Assembly: GCF_040096455.1 (NCBI RefSeq)
Contig: NZ_JBBMER010000005.1
Coordinates: 124,001 to 188,000, forward strand
Reading direction: 5' to 3'
Length of the DNA stretch: 64,000 nt
Source of the DNA: Lachnospira rogosae
GTDB lineage: Bacteria > Bacillota > Clostridia > Lachnospirales > Lachnospiraceae
Below, piece after piece: positions 1-7,894 of the stretch. Under the pieces are notes generated by a model. The model was not told the DNA's origin and ran no database searches. It saw only the letters and a program-made list of their open reading frames with translations. Every line of letters starts with the position of its first letter. Position 1 is the first letter of the stretch. A program made the position numbers and the translations under genes.

Positions 1-1032
1 ACTTATCAGGCTTGCCATAGATGCAATCAGAGTGCCGAGACCTCCAATATTGGTTCCGACAATTAAAGCCCGGTAATTATCTGTAAAGCCGGATAAAAGA
101 AGCGCAACGGGAACATTGCTCATAATCTGACTGGCAAGAACAGCAGTAAATGTTTCCCTTCCTGCCATGATTCTTTCCAGAAAACTGCTGAATTGCGGAA
201 TCCTTCCAAGGTTGCCGATAAAAATAAATAATGCGATAAAGGTGGCAAGCAGGGAGTAATCCACCCTGCCTATATTTTCCCTGTTTCTTAGCAGCATATA
301 TATAAGAACCAATACAAGAGGAATCTGATATGGAATGATACGTGCAACAGTGAGCAGGCAGATTGTAAATAAGATCAGGTAAGCGGCCAGGTATTCCATG
401 TTAAGTTCTTTTCTGTCAGAGAATCCCAAAAGAGTTTTATCTTTTTCTAAACCGCATACGTGAGGTGCTTTGGCAGCGGCTACCTGTATCCATATCAGAA
501 GAAGGATAAGTGCTGTGGCGGAATAGGGAAACATCAGGGTTATTAATTCTGCCGCGGACATCCCTGCTCTGGCATATAGATAAAGGTTCTGCGGATTTCC
601 GATTGGTGTAAGCATGCTTCCGAGATTAGCAGCGATTGTCTGCATGGCTACTATTTTAAGAAACCAGTAATTGCCCAGTTCCTTTGGCATTTTATGCACA
701 ATGATCAGTGCAAGAGGAACAAAAGTAATCAATGCCACATCATTGGTGATCACCATTGACAGGAAGAAACATAAGAGTACCAACAGCCTGATCACACCCA
801 CAGTTCCCGATGTTCCCATCAGCAATTTTTTGGCAAGTATATCAAAAACACCAACAGCCTTCAAACCAGCTACAATTGCCATCAAACAGAAGAGAAGCCC
901 GAGAGTCCTGAAATCGATATAAGTAAAATAAGCCTTATCCGGTCTGACCCAGAACATAGAAAGAAGCGCCAGGATCACTGCAATTGACAAAACAGTTTCT
1001 TTCCTGAAAAAAACATATAATTTTTGTAACAT
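1..1032 (-). CDS. SLC13/ArsB-type ion permease, C-terminus cut by window edge
   Basis: A multi-pass membrane permease of the ArsB/NhaD/SLC13 (ion transporter) superfamily, 344 codons visible, reading off the left edge without a stop. The first residues are MLQKLYVFFRKE, followed by successive hydrophobic segments. Family-like stretches include FFLSMVITNDVALITFVPLA, NLGSMLTPIGNPQNL and, near the edge, VGTNIGGLGTLIASMASL, the paired Asn/Gly-rich re-entrant loops typical of this fold. The start at 1032 has an AAGGAAAT-like ribosome site just upstream. The substrate (arsenite, dicarboxylate, sodium/proton) cannot be told. No neighbour explains its role; it probably marks the chromosomal flank of the accessory region. 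Confidence 0.85.
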   Translation of the reverse strand, partial: MLQKLYVFFRKETVLSIAVILALLSMFWVRPDKAYFTYIDFRTLGLLFCLMAIVAGLKAVGVFDILAKKLLMGTSGTVGVIRLLVLLCFFLSMVITNDVALITFVPLALIIVHKMPKELGNYWFLKIVAMQTIAANLGSMLTPIGNPQNLYLYARAGMSAAELITLMFPYSATALILLLIWIQVAAAKAPHVCGLEKDKTLLGFSDRKELNMEYLAAYLILFTICLLTVARIIPYQIPLVLVLIYMLLRNRENIGRVDYSLLATFIALFIFIGNLGRIPQFSSFLERIMAGRETFTAVLASQIMSNVPVALLLSGFTDNYRALIVGTNIGGLGTLIASMASLIS

Positions 1033-1152
1033 AATATTTCCTTTCCGGTCTGATACGACTGCGTATAAGTATATCACAGAAACATCCAGAAAAAAAGAAT
1101 ATCATTTTGTATCGTGGATTGTGTTTGCGATTACTGCCTCATTCCTGTATAA

Positions 1153-1536
1153 CACCTCTTTACAACTTTTTCTGTTCCGACAGCAGATACCTTATTTCTG
1201 CTGATATTATCCATACTGACCTTAGAATCTGCACATTCCATCCGGTTTCTGTATCAGCATTTTTTATCCGAAATAACGGAGAAATCACTGAATGCATTTT
1301 ATTGTGCATGTTCCTATGCAAAGATTGATTATTCCAGATTTATGAATACCACTGTCAGGATTACTTTGAAGCTGATACCGGATTCATTGCAGACGCAGCC
1401 TGTATTTCTGTGCGTGGATGATACGATGGTATCTAAACTGGAACTGGCCTCCCTCTTTTTTACTCTATCGCTACTCGTAGTGCAGCTCAATTCCGCTTCG
1501 CTTCATTTCGCTCACAGCAGTCGCCGTATCAGATAA
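1153..1536 (+). pseudogene. IS4-like transposase remnant (DDE), truncated at both ends
   Basis: Read in the frame of position 1153, this stretch gives a transposase-like N-terminal part: FTTFSVPTADTLFLLILS, then EKSLNAFYCACSYAKIDYSRF, then SLQTQPVFLCVDDTMVSK. The last part carries the first catalytic Asp region (VDDTMV) of IS4/IS701-like transposases. The frame opens right after a TAA at 1150, so the N-terminus is missing. Similarity stops near 1440, just after VDDTMVSK, where unrelated low-complexity coding begins; the other two catalytic acids are absent. It is therefore a dead fragment. It lies at the left border of the accessory region, as expected for an island edge. The family call is from memory of homologous transposases. 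Confidence 0.65.
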
Positions 1537-1603
1537 CCAAGTCCCATATGTTTATGTGCAAGCACAACACATCTGTGCCTTGATTATCTGGCACCCCTCG
1601 TTG

Positions 1604-2854
1604 CTAACCTGAAAAGTACCCATGTGGATGTACTGTGTGTTCTTCTTTTGCATTGACTGCCGATAGAATCCCGTCCCGGTACATGAGTCCCCTCTGGATA
1701 CTGTAAAATCCAAATCTTCTGCGTATCTCATCCACCGCTGAATCCATCTTCATCTGCTTTTCACGCTTCTCCACACTTGAGAACAAATCAATCTGTTCCC
1801 AATAATTATCTGTTACTAGGTCTGCACCTCGGACACCAACACTGCGGATTGGCTTGCTCCAGTTATAGTTTTCCTTAAATATCTGATAAGCGTATGCAGC
1901 TATCTCTCCGGTGATATTAGTTACATGGTCAATCTTTTTCTGACGGGTAAAAGAGAATAACTCATTATCCCTGACACTTATCTCAACCACTCTGCACCGG
2001 AATCCATTCTCACGAAGTCTTGCTGCAACACTCTCAGCCAGAATATAAAGAACAATCTTTACATCCTCATCGCATACTAAATCCTTTGGTGTCGTTGTGC
2101 TGTTTCCCACCGATTTGATTGGAGCGTGGATATTCTCCAGTTTGACGGGTGAATCATCATAGCCATTAGCAAACGACCATAAGATACTGCCCATCTTTCC
2201 AAGGTGACTGTTAAGCACTTCTTCATCTGCCCTTGCAAGATCACCTATGGTTTTGATACCAAATAATGCAAGCTTTCTGTTCGTACTTTTGCCAACGTAT
2301 AGAAGATCTGCCACCGGAAGTGCCCAAGCCTTCTGCTTAAATTCACTCTTATACATAGTTGTGATTACATCAGGCTTCTTATAGTCTGAACCAAGCTTTG
2401 CAAATATCTTATTGAAAGAAACACCAACACTTACTGTGATGCCAAGCTCTGACTTCATTCTCCTGCTGATTTCCTGTACAATGAGCAATCCATCCCCTTT
2501 AAGGGAGCTGCTCCCTGTCACATCAAGCCAGCACTCATCAATTCCATACAGCTCCTGCCTGTCCGTATATTCTGCATATATCTCATGTGCCATTCTTGAG
2601 AACCGAAGATATAAGTCCATTCTTGGTGAAACAAACGTTATGTCGGGACAGACCTGCTTTGCCTGCCAGAGTGCCATTCCTGTTTTCACACCGTACTTCT
2701 TGGCAATATAGTCAGCTGTTAAGACAATCCCATGTCGTGCCTCCGGGTCACCGCCTACCGCCAATGGCTTTCCTGCAAGTTCAGGATGATGCAGATGTTC
2801 AATCGAAGCATAGCAACAATTGATATCTGAATGAAGTATTACCCTGTCTGCCAT
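1604..2854 (-). CDS. Y-family DNA polymerase (DinB/UmuC/UvrX type)
   Basis: A translesion DNA polymerase of 416 residues, a usual length for mobile-element UmuC/UvrX-like enzymes. Visible motifs are the first metal-binding block ILHSDINCCYASIEH at the N-terminus and YGIDECWLDVTGS with the catalytic Asp-Glu pair near residue 100, followed by the little-finger domain. The start is placed at 2854 because an AGGAGGTG ribosome site sits 6 nt before that ATG and lies inside the longer reading frame that begins at 2872. The gene is divergent from a LexA-like repressor and has a good promoter next to a 14-bp palindrome, so damage-inducible expression is likely. Such polymerase-repressor pairs are common on Firmicutes plasmids and integrative elements. 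Confidence 0.92.
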   Translation of the reverse strand: MADRVILHSDINCCYASIEHLHHPELAGKPLAVGGDPEARHGIVLTADYIAKKYGVKTGMALWQAKQVCPDITFVSPRMDLYLRFSRMAHEIYAEYTDRQELYGIDECWLDVTGSSSLKGDGLLIVQEISRRMKSELGITVSVGVSFNKIFAKLGSDYKKPDVITTMYKSEFKQKAWALPVADLLYVGKSTNRKLALFGIKTIGDLARADEEVLNSHLGKMGSILWSFANGYDDSPVKLENIHAPIKSVGNSTTTPKDLVCDEDVKIVLYILAESVAARLRENGFRCRVVEISVRDNELFSFTRQKKIDHVTNITGEIAAYAYQIFKENYNWSKPIRSVGVRGADLVTDNYWEQIDLFSSVEKREKQMKMDSAVDEIRRRFGFYSIQRGLMYRDGILSAVNAKEEHTVHPHGYFSG

Positions 2855-2933
2855 CTGCATCACCTCCTGCATTTAATCTGTCATTACCATAACCTTTAGT
2901 CCAAGTATATGAGTAATGTTTCTTACATGGCAT

Positions 2934-2963
2934 AGTATAACCCCAAGAATAATCGACTGCCAA
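2934..2963 (-). promoter_or_regulatory. Promoter of the Y-family polymerase
   Basis: On the minus strand, TTGGCA (2958-2963) and TATACT (2934-2939) are separated by 18 nt. The -35 box directly abuts the palindrome at 2965-2978. Confidence 0.6.
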
Positions 2964-2964
2964 C

Positions 2965-2978
2965 GGACACATGTGTCC
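2965..2978. promoter_or_regulatory. 14-bp palindrome, candidate LexA-like operator
   Basis: GGACACATGTGTCC is a perfect palindrome. It lies one base from the -35 box of the polymerase gene and 29 bp upstream of the -35 of the divergent repressor gene. It is the best candidate binding site for the S24-type repressor encoded at 3091. It is not a classical Gram-positive LexA box (GAAC-N4-GTTC). Confidence 0.5.
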
Positions 2979-3006
2979 ATTTTTCTCATTATATTGGATT
3001 TTTAAC

Positions 3007-3035
3007 TTGAATAATTGGCACTATTGCTATATACT
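3007..3035 (+). promoter_or_regulatory. Promoter of the LexA-like repressor
   Basis: TTGAAT (3007-3012) and TATACT (3030-3035) with a 17-nt spacer, about 55 nt before the start codon at 3091. Confidence 0.55.
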
Positions 3036-3090
3036 ATGGAGTGAAAAGAGACATTTGAAATCAACAAAATGAAAGAAAAGAGGCGTATGT

Positions 3091-3825
3091 ATGTACTCAA
3101 TCGGAGAAATCATTTCAACATATAGAAAAAAGAAAGGCTTGCTCCAGCAGGATCTCGCTGATGAATTAGCTAAGGAAGGTGTTACCATTTCCTACAAAGC
3201 TATATCTAACTGGGAAAGAAATCTTGCTGAACCAAGCGTTACCATATTTTACAAGGTGTGTAGAATCCTTGGTATTACTAATATGTATGAAGCATATTTT
3301 GGAGTAAATCCTGCTGATCCTTTTTCATCACTTACTGATGAAGGCAGGGAAAAAGCTATGGATTATATTAATCTGCTCCACGCATCCGGAATGTATGAAA
3401 AGCAGACTGCTAAGATAATTCCATTCCGAAGCATTGATATTTTTGAAAATGCTGTATCAGCCGGAACCGGTAACTTCCTTGTAGACGGACCGAAAAAGAC
3501 TGTATGTATAGATGAATCTATCTTACCGGAAGATACTACTTTCGGTGTCCGTATTAGTGGTGACAGTATGGAACCTGAATTCCACGATGGTCAGATTGCA
3601 TGGGTATTACAGCAGGAATCTGTTGCTAATGGAGAAATCGGCATCTTCGCTCTAAACGGAGAAGCCTATATTAAGAAATTGCAAAACGATACAGACGGAA
3701 TCTTCCTTATCTCGCTTAATGAAAAGTATGCACCTATCAAGGTTAGTGAAAATGACCGCTTAGACATATTTGGAAAAGTTCTTGGAAAATCTGATGTTTC
3801 TGCTATTACAGGACATTACCGATAA
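3091..3825 (+). CDS. LexA/CI-like repressor: Xre HTH plus S24 autopeptidase
   Basis: A 244-residue two-domain repressor. Residues about 5-60 are an Xre-type helix-turn-helix (QQDLADELAKEGVTISYKAI). The C-terminal half is a peptidase S24 domain with the catalytic Ser in SGDSMEP and the catalytic Lys in GEAYIKK. An Ala-Gly pair in AVSAGTGNF, between the domains, is the likely self-cleavage site. In this family RecA filaments trigger cleavage and relieve repression. It is divergent from the Y-family polymerase and shares its 5' region and palindrome, so it most likely controls that gene and itself. A second small Xre protein follows on the same strand. Confidence 0.9.
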   Translation: MYSIGEIISTYRKKKGLLQQDLADELAKEGVTISYKAISNWERNLAEPSVTIFYKVCRILGITNMYEAYFGVNPADPFSSLTDEGREKAMDYINLLHASGMYEKQTAKIIPFRSIDIFENAVSAGTGNFLVDGPKKTVCIDESILPEDTTFGVRISGDSMEPEFHDGQIAWVLQQESVANGEIGIFALNGEAYIKKLQNDTDGIFLISLNEKYAPIKVSENDRLDIFGKVLGKSDVSAITGHYR

Positions 3826-3908
3826 AATTGCAAGTCCTTTTTATCGGACACATTATTTTGCATAATGACAATAAGAAAATATCTATAGAACTGAAAGAAG
3901 GAATTTTT

Positions 3909-4109
3909 ATGGCAGTTGTCAACAATATCAAAGAAATCCGTGAGCAGCGTGGCATCTACCAGGATGAACTTGCTGAAGCTACCGGATACTGTACCAAAAC
4001 CATCGGACGAATAGAACGTGGGGAAAGTACCCCATCTGCCGAGTTTATGCTGCGGATATCAAAGTACTTTAATATGCTAGTGGAAGATGTATTCCATGTG
4101 GAAGATTGA
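3909..4109 (+). CDS. Small Xre-family HTH protein
   Basis: A 66-residue single-domain DNA-binding protein. The helix-turn-helix is clear: IKEIREQRGIYQDELAEA, then TKTIGRIERGESTPSAEF and a terminal helix. The start is set at 3909, preceded by GAAAGAAGGAA; an open frame reaching back to 3828 lacks a ribosome site. It lies 83 nt after the LexA-like repressor on the same strand and is followed directly by a terminator, so the two form a short regulatory operon. A role as antirepressor or second regulator of the polymerase module is a guess. Confidence 0.82.
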   Translation: MAVVNNIKEIREQRGIYQDELAEATGYCTKTIGRIERGESTPSAEFMLRISKYFNMLVEDVFHVED

Positions 4110-4136
4110 GCTGGGCACATGGCACCCAGCTCTTAT
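4108..4136 (+). terminator. Intrinsic terminator after the two regulators
   Basis: Arms GAGCTGGG (4108-4115) and CCCAGCTC (4125-4132) pair perfectly around a 9-nt loop and are followed by TTATT. The stop codon of the small Xre gene overlaps the left arm. Confidence 0.7.
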
Positions 4137-4276
4137 TCAACTGCACTATCCAAATTTCCAACAGTATTCTGCATATATTAGCTCATCATTTTACATGAAA
4201 TACACATAAATAAACCATATCTCCAAACTACTATCTCAATTTTTCCTACTTTCATATATCCCTGCTACAGAAATAG

Positions 4277-6181
4277 TTACTGTTCAACGGATGTATTTTC
4301 ATTTCCTGATTTGATAATGACATCTAGTTTATTTATAAAGTTTTCTGTATGCTTTGCTGCAATATTCTTGTTTTTCTGTTTATATTCCAGCATTACAGAA
4401 TTCAAATCATCTCTTAACTTTTTGAGTGACTCAACTGTCACTTGGCAATCAATCTCTGATGAATCATTATAACGTCCCCAAATTCCAATAAACCAGCTAG
4501 AAAAATGTTCTTTATCAATATTATTTGCATTCTTAAACGCATTAAATGTTGCCAATTCCATTTCAAGAGAAAATGTATTGTATCTCTTATTACTCAAATC
4601 GCAAAAAGCAATGTTTAAATCTGAACTAATCAAATCAATATAGAGTTTCTGATTCTTTTCATAAGTCCATACATCATTATCTCTAAATTCTTTTATAATC
4701 TGGTATGCTGACCATTCATCTTCTGTGAAATACTCTTTACTATCATCTCCAATCATTCTGTGAGAATGGCTATCTTTTTTATTAGATTTAACTAAATATT
4801 TAATTTGTTTTCTAATCCCATTTCTAACCTTTTCCCAATTAATTGTAGGCAAATCAACGTTATAAATTCTAGAATAGCAACAATTATTAAGGAAAAGAAT
4901 ATACTCATCTAATGACAAATTTCCCTCATATACTTCTACCAATAAATCCTTAAATCCTTCATCAATTATTTCTTCATTGATTTCGGGAAGCTTATGTGTT
5001 TTTAGTATTTCAAATGGAGTTGCAGCTTTCTCCTTTTCTAAAAATACATTTATCTCCTTCGAAATCACTTCATCATTCCACTCTCCATGTAAAATCCACT
5101 TCGAAAATCCATTCACAATAAAATTGGCATTAAATACTTCAGGATAAAGTTTTTCTACATCAAGATACAGAAATAAATTCCCGTATCTTGAAGATTCTCT
5201 AATCAATCCCGCTTTATTTGTCATCATAAGACAGGTAAAAGAAAGAAGCCAGTTGCTACAGTCTTGAATACCATTTTCAATCAACTTATTATATACACGT
5301 TCAAAGTCTTGAATAGCACATTTAAAACTCCGTATATTATGTGGTCTTCGTGCTAACATCCAGCGAAGTTTTTCCTCTTCTTTTTGATATTCTTCTCTTT
5401 TCTTGATCCTATCAAGCTTATAATTTTCAGCTTTATACTGTTCGATAATTACGTCATCATTAAAATCACCTGACAGAATTTTAATCAGCAATTTCTTATT
5501 TTCTATAAGAAATTCCTTGTATTTTATGCCACAAGACATTGACTCTATAGAATTAGAAACAACCTCTTCATAATCAGGAACAAATGGAATAACTCTTTGT
5601 ACTATTTTTTCTTTAATTTCATGATATAATAATTCATTATTTGTCTTATCTTTTATTTTTTCTTCATTTGCAACAATAATCGTATTAAAGTTCTGATTTT
5701 CACAGTAGTCATTAATACACCCTAAGAGATCTGTGTAAGTAATATTTGTTCTTTCCAAATCATCAAAAACAAGTATAACCTTTTTATCATAAATCGTATT
5801 GCTTATAGGTACAAAATTAACTAAGTCCATAATTGAAGAAACCACTTCTCCTTTTTTTTGCCAATTTTCAGGCAAAATATCCTTGATTGTACCAAAAAAT
5901 CTTTTATAGGAATCTGTAAATTTTGAAACTTTTATTCCATTCAACTTATCGAGTTCACTTGCCTTCTCTAACCATTTTTTCTTTACCTCTACTCGTAATC
6001 TATCTAAGGAGTCTATACCAAATAAACTAACACACACAAAAACATAGTTATCTTTCGCTAACGGAATAAATTTGCTCTTAATTAGATATGTTTTACCAGA
6101 TCCCCACTCTCCAGATAACATCAAGGCACCAACAGGATTATTTATTTCACAATAATTTTTTAATTCTTCAATCAGATTCAT
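4277..6181 (-). CDS. KAP-like P-loop NTPase
   Basis: A 634-residue STAND/KAP-type ATPase. The Walker A is LSGEWGSGKTYLIKS at about residues 22-36 and the Walker B is VILVFDDLERT at about 137-147. Then follow HNIRSFKCAIQDFERVY-like helices and a long helical C-terminus without a recognisable enzyme domain. No transmembrane hairpin of classical KAP proteins is obvious. The ATG at 6181 is chosen because GGAGGAG precedes it; the frame extends to a TTG at 6193 that is part of that ribosome site. The family is frequent in defence islands. It stands alone, divergent from nothing and separated by about 140 nt from the macro-domain cluster. Function unknown; a phage-sensing ATPase is plausible. Confidence 0.75.
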   Translation of the reverse strand: MNLIEELKNYCEINNPVGALMLSGEWGSGKTYLIKSKFIPLAKDNYVFVCVSLFGIDSLDRLRVEVKKKWLEKASELDKLNGIKVSKFTDSYKRFFGTIKDILPENWQKKGEVVSSIMDLVNFVPISNTIYDKKVILVFDDLERTNITYTDLLGCINDYCENQNFNTIIVANEEKIKDKTNNELLYHEIKEKIVQRVIPFVPDYEEVVSNSIESMSCGIKYKEFLIENKKLLIKILSGDFNDDVIIEQYKAENYKLDRIKKREEYQKEEEKLRWMLARRPHNIRSFKCAIQDFERVYNKLIENGIQDCSNWLLSFTCLMMTNKAGLIRESSRYGNLFLYLDVEKLYPEVFNANFIVNGFSKWILHGEWNDEVISKEINVFLEKEKAATPFEILKTHKLPEINEEIIDEGFKDLLVEVYEGNLSLDEYILFLNNCCYSRIYNVDLPTINWEKVRNGIRKQIKYLVKSNKKDSHSHRMIGDDSKEYFTEDEWSAYQIIKEFRDNDVWTYEKNQKLYIDLISSDLNIAFCDLSNKRYNTFSLEMELATFNAFKNANNIDKEHFSSWFIGIWGRYNDSSEIDCQVTVESLKKLRDDLNSVMLEYKQKNKNIAAKHTENFINKLDVIIKSGNENTSVEQ

Positions 6182-6318
6182 TAGCTCCTCCAACCAGAAA
6201 CATAGTTATTAATAAGTCAATCATGTGAGCAAATATAGATGGATTCATTCTATTAAAATTTTATAATCCAACATTATTAATGAATATCTCAAGTTTCCAG
6301 ATCGTATACTTTTTTATA

Positions 6319-6840
6319 TCACTCATATATCCTATCCACCTCAGCTTCATATACCGCCTCAGTATGTGCATCAAACAGCACCCATTCCACCAAATCAAAG
6401 CTGTCTGGATTATCCTGCAGAAATCTATTAACTGTATGAACTGCAACTTTCGCTGCCAACTCTACCGGGAAACTGTATACTCCTGTCGATATAGATGGAA
6501 ATGCGATTGTTCTGATTCCATTCTCCATTGTCAGCTTCAAAGAATTAAAATAACAGTTTGCAAGAAGTTCTTCCTCTTTGTTCCTGCCACTATTCCATAC
6601 CGGTCCAACAGTATGAATTACATAATCACATGGCAGATTATATGCCTTTGTAATCTTTGCCTCTCCTGTCTCGCATCCATGAAGTGTTCTGCACTCGGCT
6701 AAAAGCTCCGGTCCTGCTGCACGATGAATGGCACCATCAACTCCGCCACCTCCCAATAGAGAATTATTGGCAGCATTAACGATTGCCTGCACATCTGTAA
6801 TTTTTGTTATATCACCTTTTACTGTCTTTATTATGTACAT
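6319..6840 (-). CDS. Macro-domain protein, YmdB-like ADP-ribose binder
   Basis: A 173-residue single macro domain. Diagnostic motifs are GDITKITDVQAIVNAANNS near the N-terminus, the GGGGVDGAIHRAAG ADP-ribose-binding loop and the second loop PSISTGVYSFPVELAA. The family binds ADP-ribose and often removes O-acetyl or ADP-ribosyl groups. The start at 6840 shares one base with the stop of the ArsC-like gene upstream (TGATG), so the two are translationally coupled. It is the last gene of a four-gene minus-strand cluster (YaiI, small protein, ArsC-like, macro domain). In an accessory island, reversal of toxin-made ADP-ribosylation is one possible job. Confidence 0.93.
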   Translation of the reverse strand: MYIIKTVKGDITKITDVQAIVNAANNSLLGGGGVDGAIHRAAGPELLAECRTLHGCETGEAKITKAYNLPCDYVIHTVGPVWNSGRNKEEELLANCYFNSLKLTMENGIRTIAFPSISTGVYSFPVELAAKVAVHTVNRFLQDNPDSFDLVEWVLFDAHTEAVYEAEVDRIYE

Positions 6841-7181
6841 CAGTTCCATCCTTTCCAGATATCCGGCTGATAACCAAGTGTGGACTGCTTTCCATTCCTT
6901 ACTACCGGAGTTTTGATTACCTGCGGATTCTCAAGTACTTTTTCAAGCTTGTCCTCATCAGCAGTATATTTAATGAGTGCAAGCAAATCTTTGTCTTTGC
7001 CATCCCAGTTGATCATATTCTCCAGACCACCATTTACCTGTGCAACAGAGTTAAATTCGCCTTTACTCATGCCTTTTTCTTTCATGTCAATGAACTGATA
7101 CTTGATGCAACGTTCCTTAAAGAACCGCTCTGCCTTCTTAGTATCATTACATTTCTTAGTGCCAAATATCTGTATATTCAT
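6840..7181 (-). CDS. ArsC/Spx-family thioredoxin-fold protein
   Basis: A 113-residue ArsC/Spx-fold protein (usual length 110-135). The N-terminus MNIQIFGTKKCNDTKKAERFF shows the single cysteine of the arsenate-reductase-like active site, here KKCNDTK rather than the CXXC of Spx. The C-terminal part has PVVRNGKQSTLGYQPDIWKGW, with the conserved Arg of the fold. A redox or arsenate-reductase-like role follows from the family but the substrate is not known. The ribosome site is AAAGGAAT. The stop overlaps the start of the macro-domain gene by one base, and the small upstream gene ends 2 nt before it. Confidence 0.85.
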   Translation of the reverse strand: MNIQIFGTKKCNDTKKAERFFKERCIKYQFIDMKEKGMSKGEFNSVAQVNGGLENMINWDGKDKDLLALIKYTADEDKLEKVLENPQVIKTPVVRNGKQSTLGYQPDIWKGWN

Positions 7182-7183
7182 AA

Positions 7184-7402
7184 TCAGTATTCCTTTGCTA
7201 TCTCTTCATCTATTCCATACATAGCCTTAAAATGTTCGAGGTCAGCCGGACTTTTTATCAACATTACCTCTTCTATCTTACCTGTATGTATATCCTTAAA
7301 TCCTGCAACCTGCTCGCCATTACAAATGCTTGCTTTGATTACCGGCTTCTTGTTTTCCTTATCATAAGACTGTACAACACATTTCTTCTTAAACAGTCCC
7401 AT
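7184..7402 (-). CDS. 72-residue hypothetical protein
   Basis: A small acidic/basic protein beginning MGLFKKKCVVQSYDKENKK and containing CNGEQVAGFKDIHTGKIEE. No recognised domain. The start at 7402 has GGAAGGTG 7 nt upstream and overlaps the end of the yaiI-like gene by 14 nt; the longer open frame to 7477 runs antisense-like through that gene and is unlikely to be used. It sits inside the coupled YaiI-ArsC-macro cluster, so it is probably translated. Function unknown. Confidence 0.7.
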   Translation of the reverse strand: MGLFKKKCVVQSYDKENKKPVIKASICNGEQVAGFKDIHTGKIEEVMLIKSPADLEHFKAMYGIDEEIAKEY

Positions 7403-7862
7403 TTTGCTCACCTTCCTTCGCCTGTGCCAACAGCACAAGCTTCTCAAATGACTGTGCAAAACGCTCATCATCTTCACTTGTCCGCTTCTTTGAACCTTTT
7501 ATATGATTCTTAGAAGAACCTCGTCTTGCTTTCTTATTAAGGTGTCTTTCCATAAGCATCCGATCAATATTCTCATCCGTGTACCACTTGCCGGATTGAT
7601 GAATTGCATATGCACCCTTTCCAAGCGCCATTGCAGCAACGCCATAATCCTGAGATACCACAATGTCTCCCTTATGACATATACTGATCAACTTATAATC
7701 TACCGCATCTTCTCCGGCTCCAACCACAATTACTTCACTATAATCTGAATAGAATACATGGTTCGTGTCACACAGCAATGTGGCTGGAGTATTATATTTT
7801 TCCGTAATCTCTTCTACAATGCCAACTACCGGACATGCATCTGCATCTACAAATATCTGCAT
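7389..7862 (-). CDS. YaiI/YqxD family (UPF0178) protein
   Basis: A 157-residue member of the UPF0178 family. Key features are the N-terminal FVDADACPVV with clustered Asp, NHVFYSDYSEVIVVGAGEDAVD, then DIVVSQDYGVAAMALGKGA and a basic C-terminus with KKARRGSSKNH. The Asp arrangement resembles PIN-like metal-binding folds, so a nuclease activity has been suspected for the family, but no function is established. It is the first gene of the coupled four-gene cluster that ends with the macro-domain gene. The family is also common on chromosomes, so presence here need not mean defence. Confidence 0.92.
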   Translation of the reverse strand: MQIFVDADACPVVGIVEEITEKYNTPATLLCDTNHVFYSDYSEVIVVGAGEDAVDYKLISICHKGDIVVSQDYGVAAMALGKGAYAIHQSGKWYTDENIDRMLMERHLNKKARRGSSKNHIKGSKKRTSEDDERFAQSFEKLVLLAQAKEGEQNGTV

Positions 7863-7894
7863 TTTCCATAAAATCCGCTTTGTTCAAATATAAT

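Noticed and set aside
1107..1328. 73-codon plus-strand open frame starting MYRGLCLRLL
   Set aside because: It overlaps the transposase remnant in another frame, has no ribosome site and shows no domain.
1471..1548. Minus-strand coding-like fragment ending in SEMKRSGIELHYE
   Set aside because: Only about 25 codons between stops, no start or ribosome site, and I could not assign it to any family. Probably another decayed element piece next to the transposase remnant.
6261..6702. Overlapping short frames opposite the macro-domain gene
   Set aside because: They are shadows of the macro-domain coding sequence, without ribosome sites or domains.
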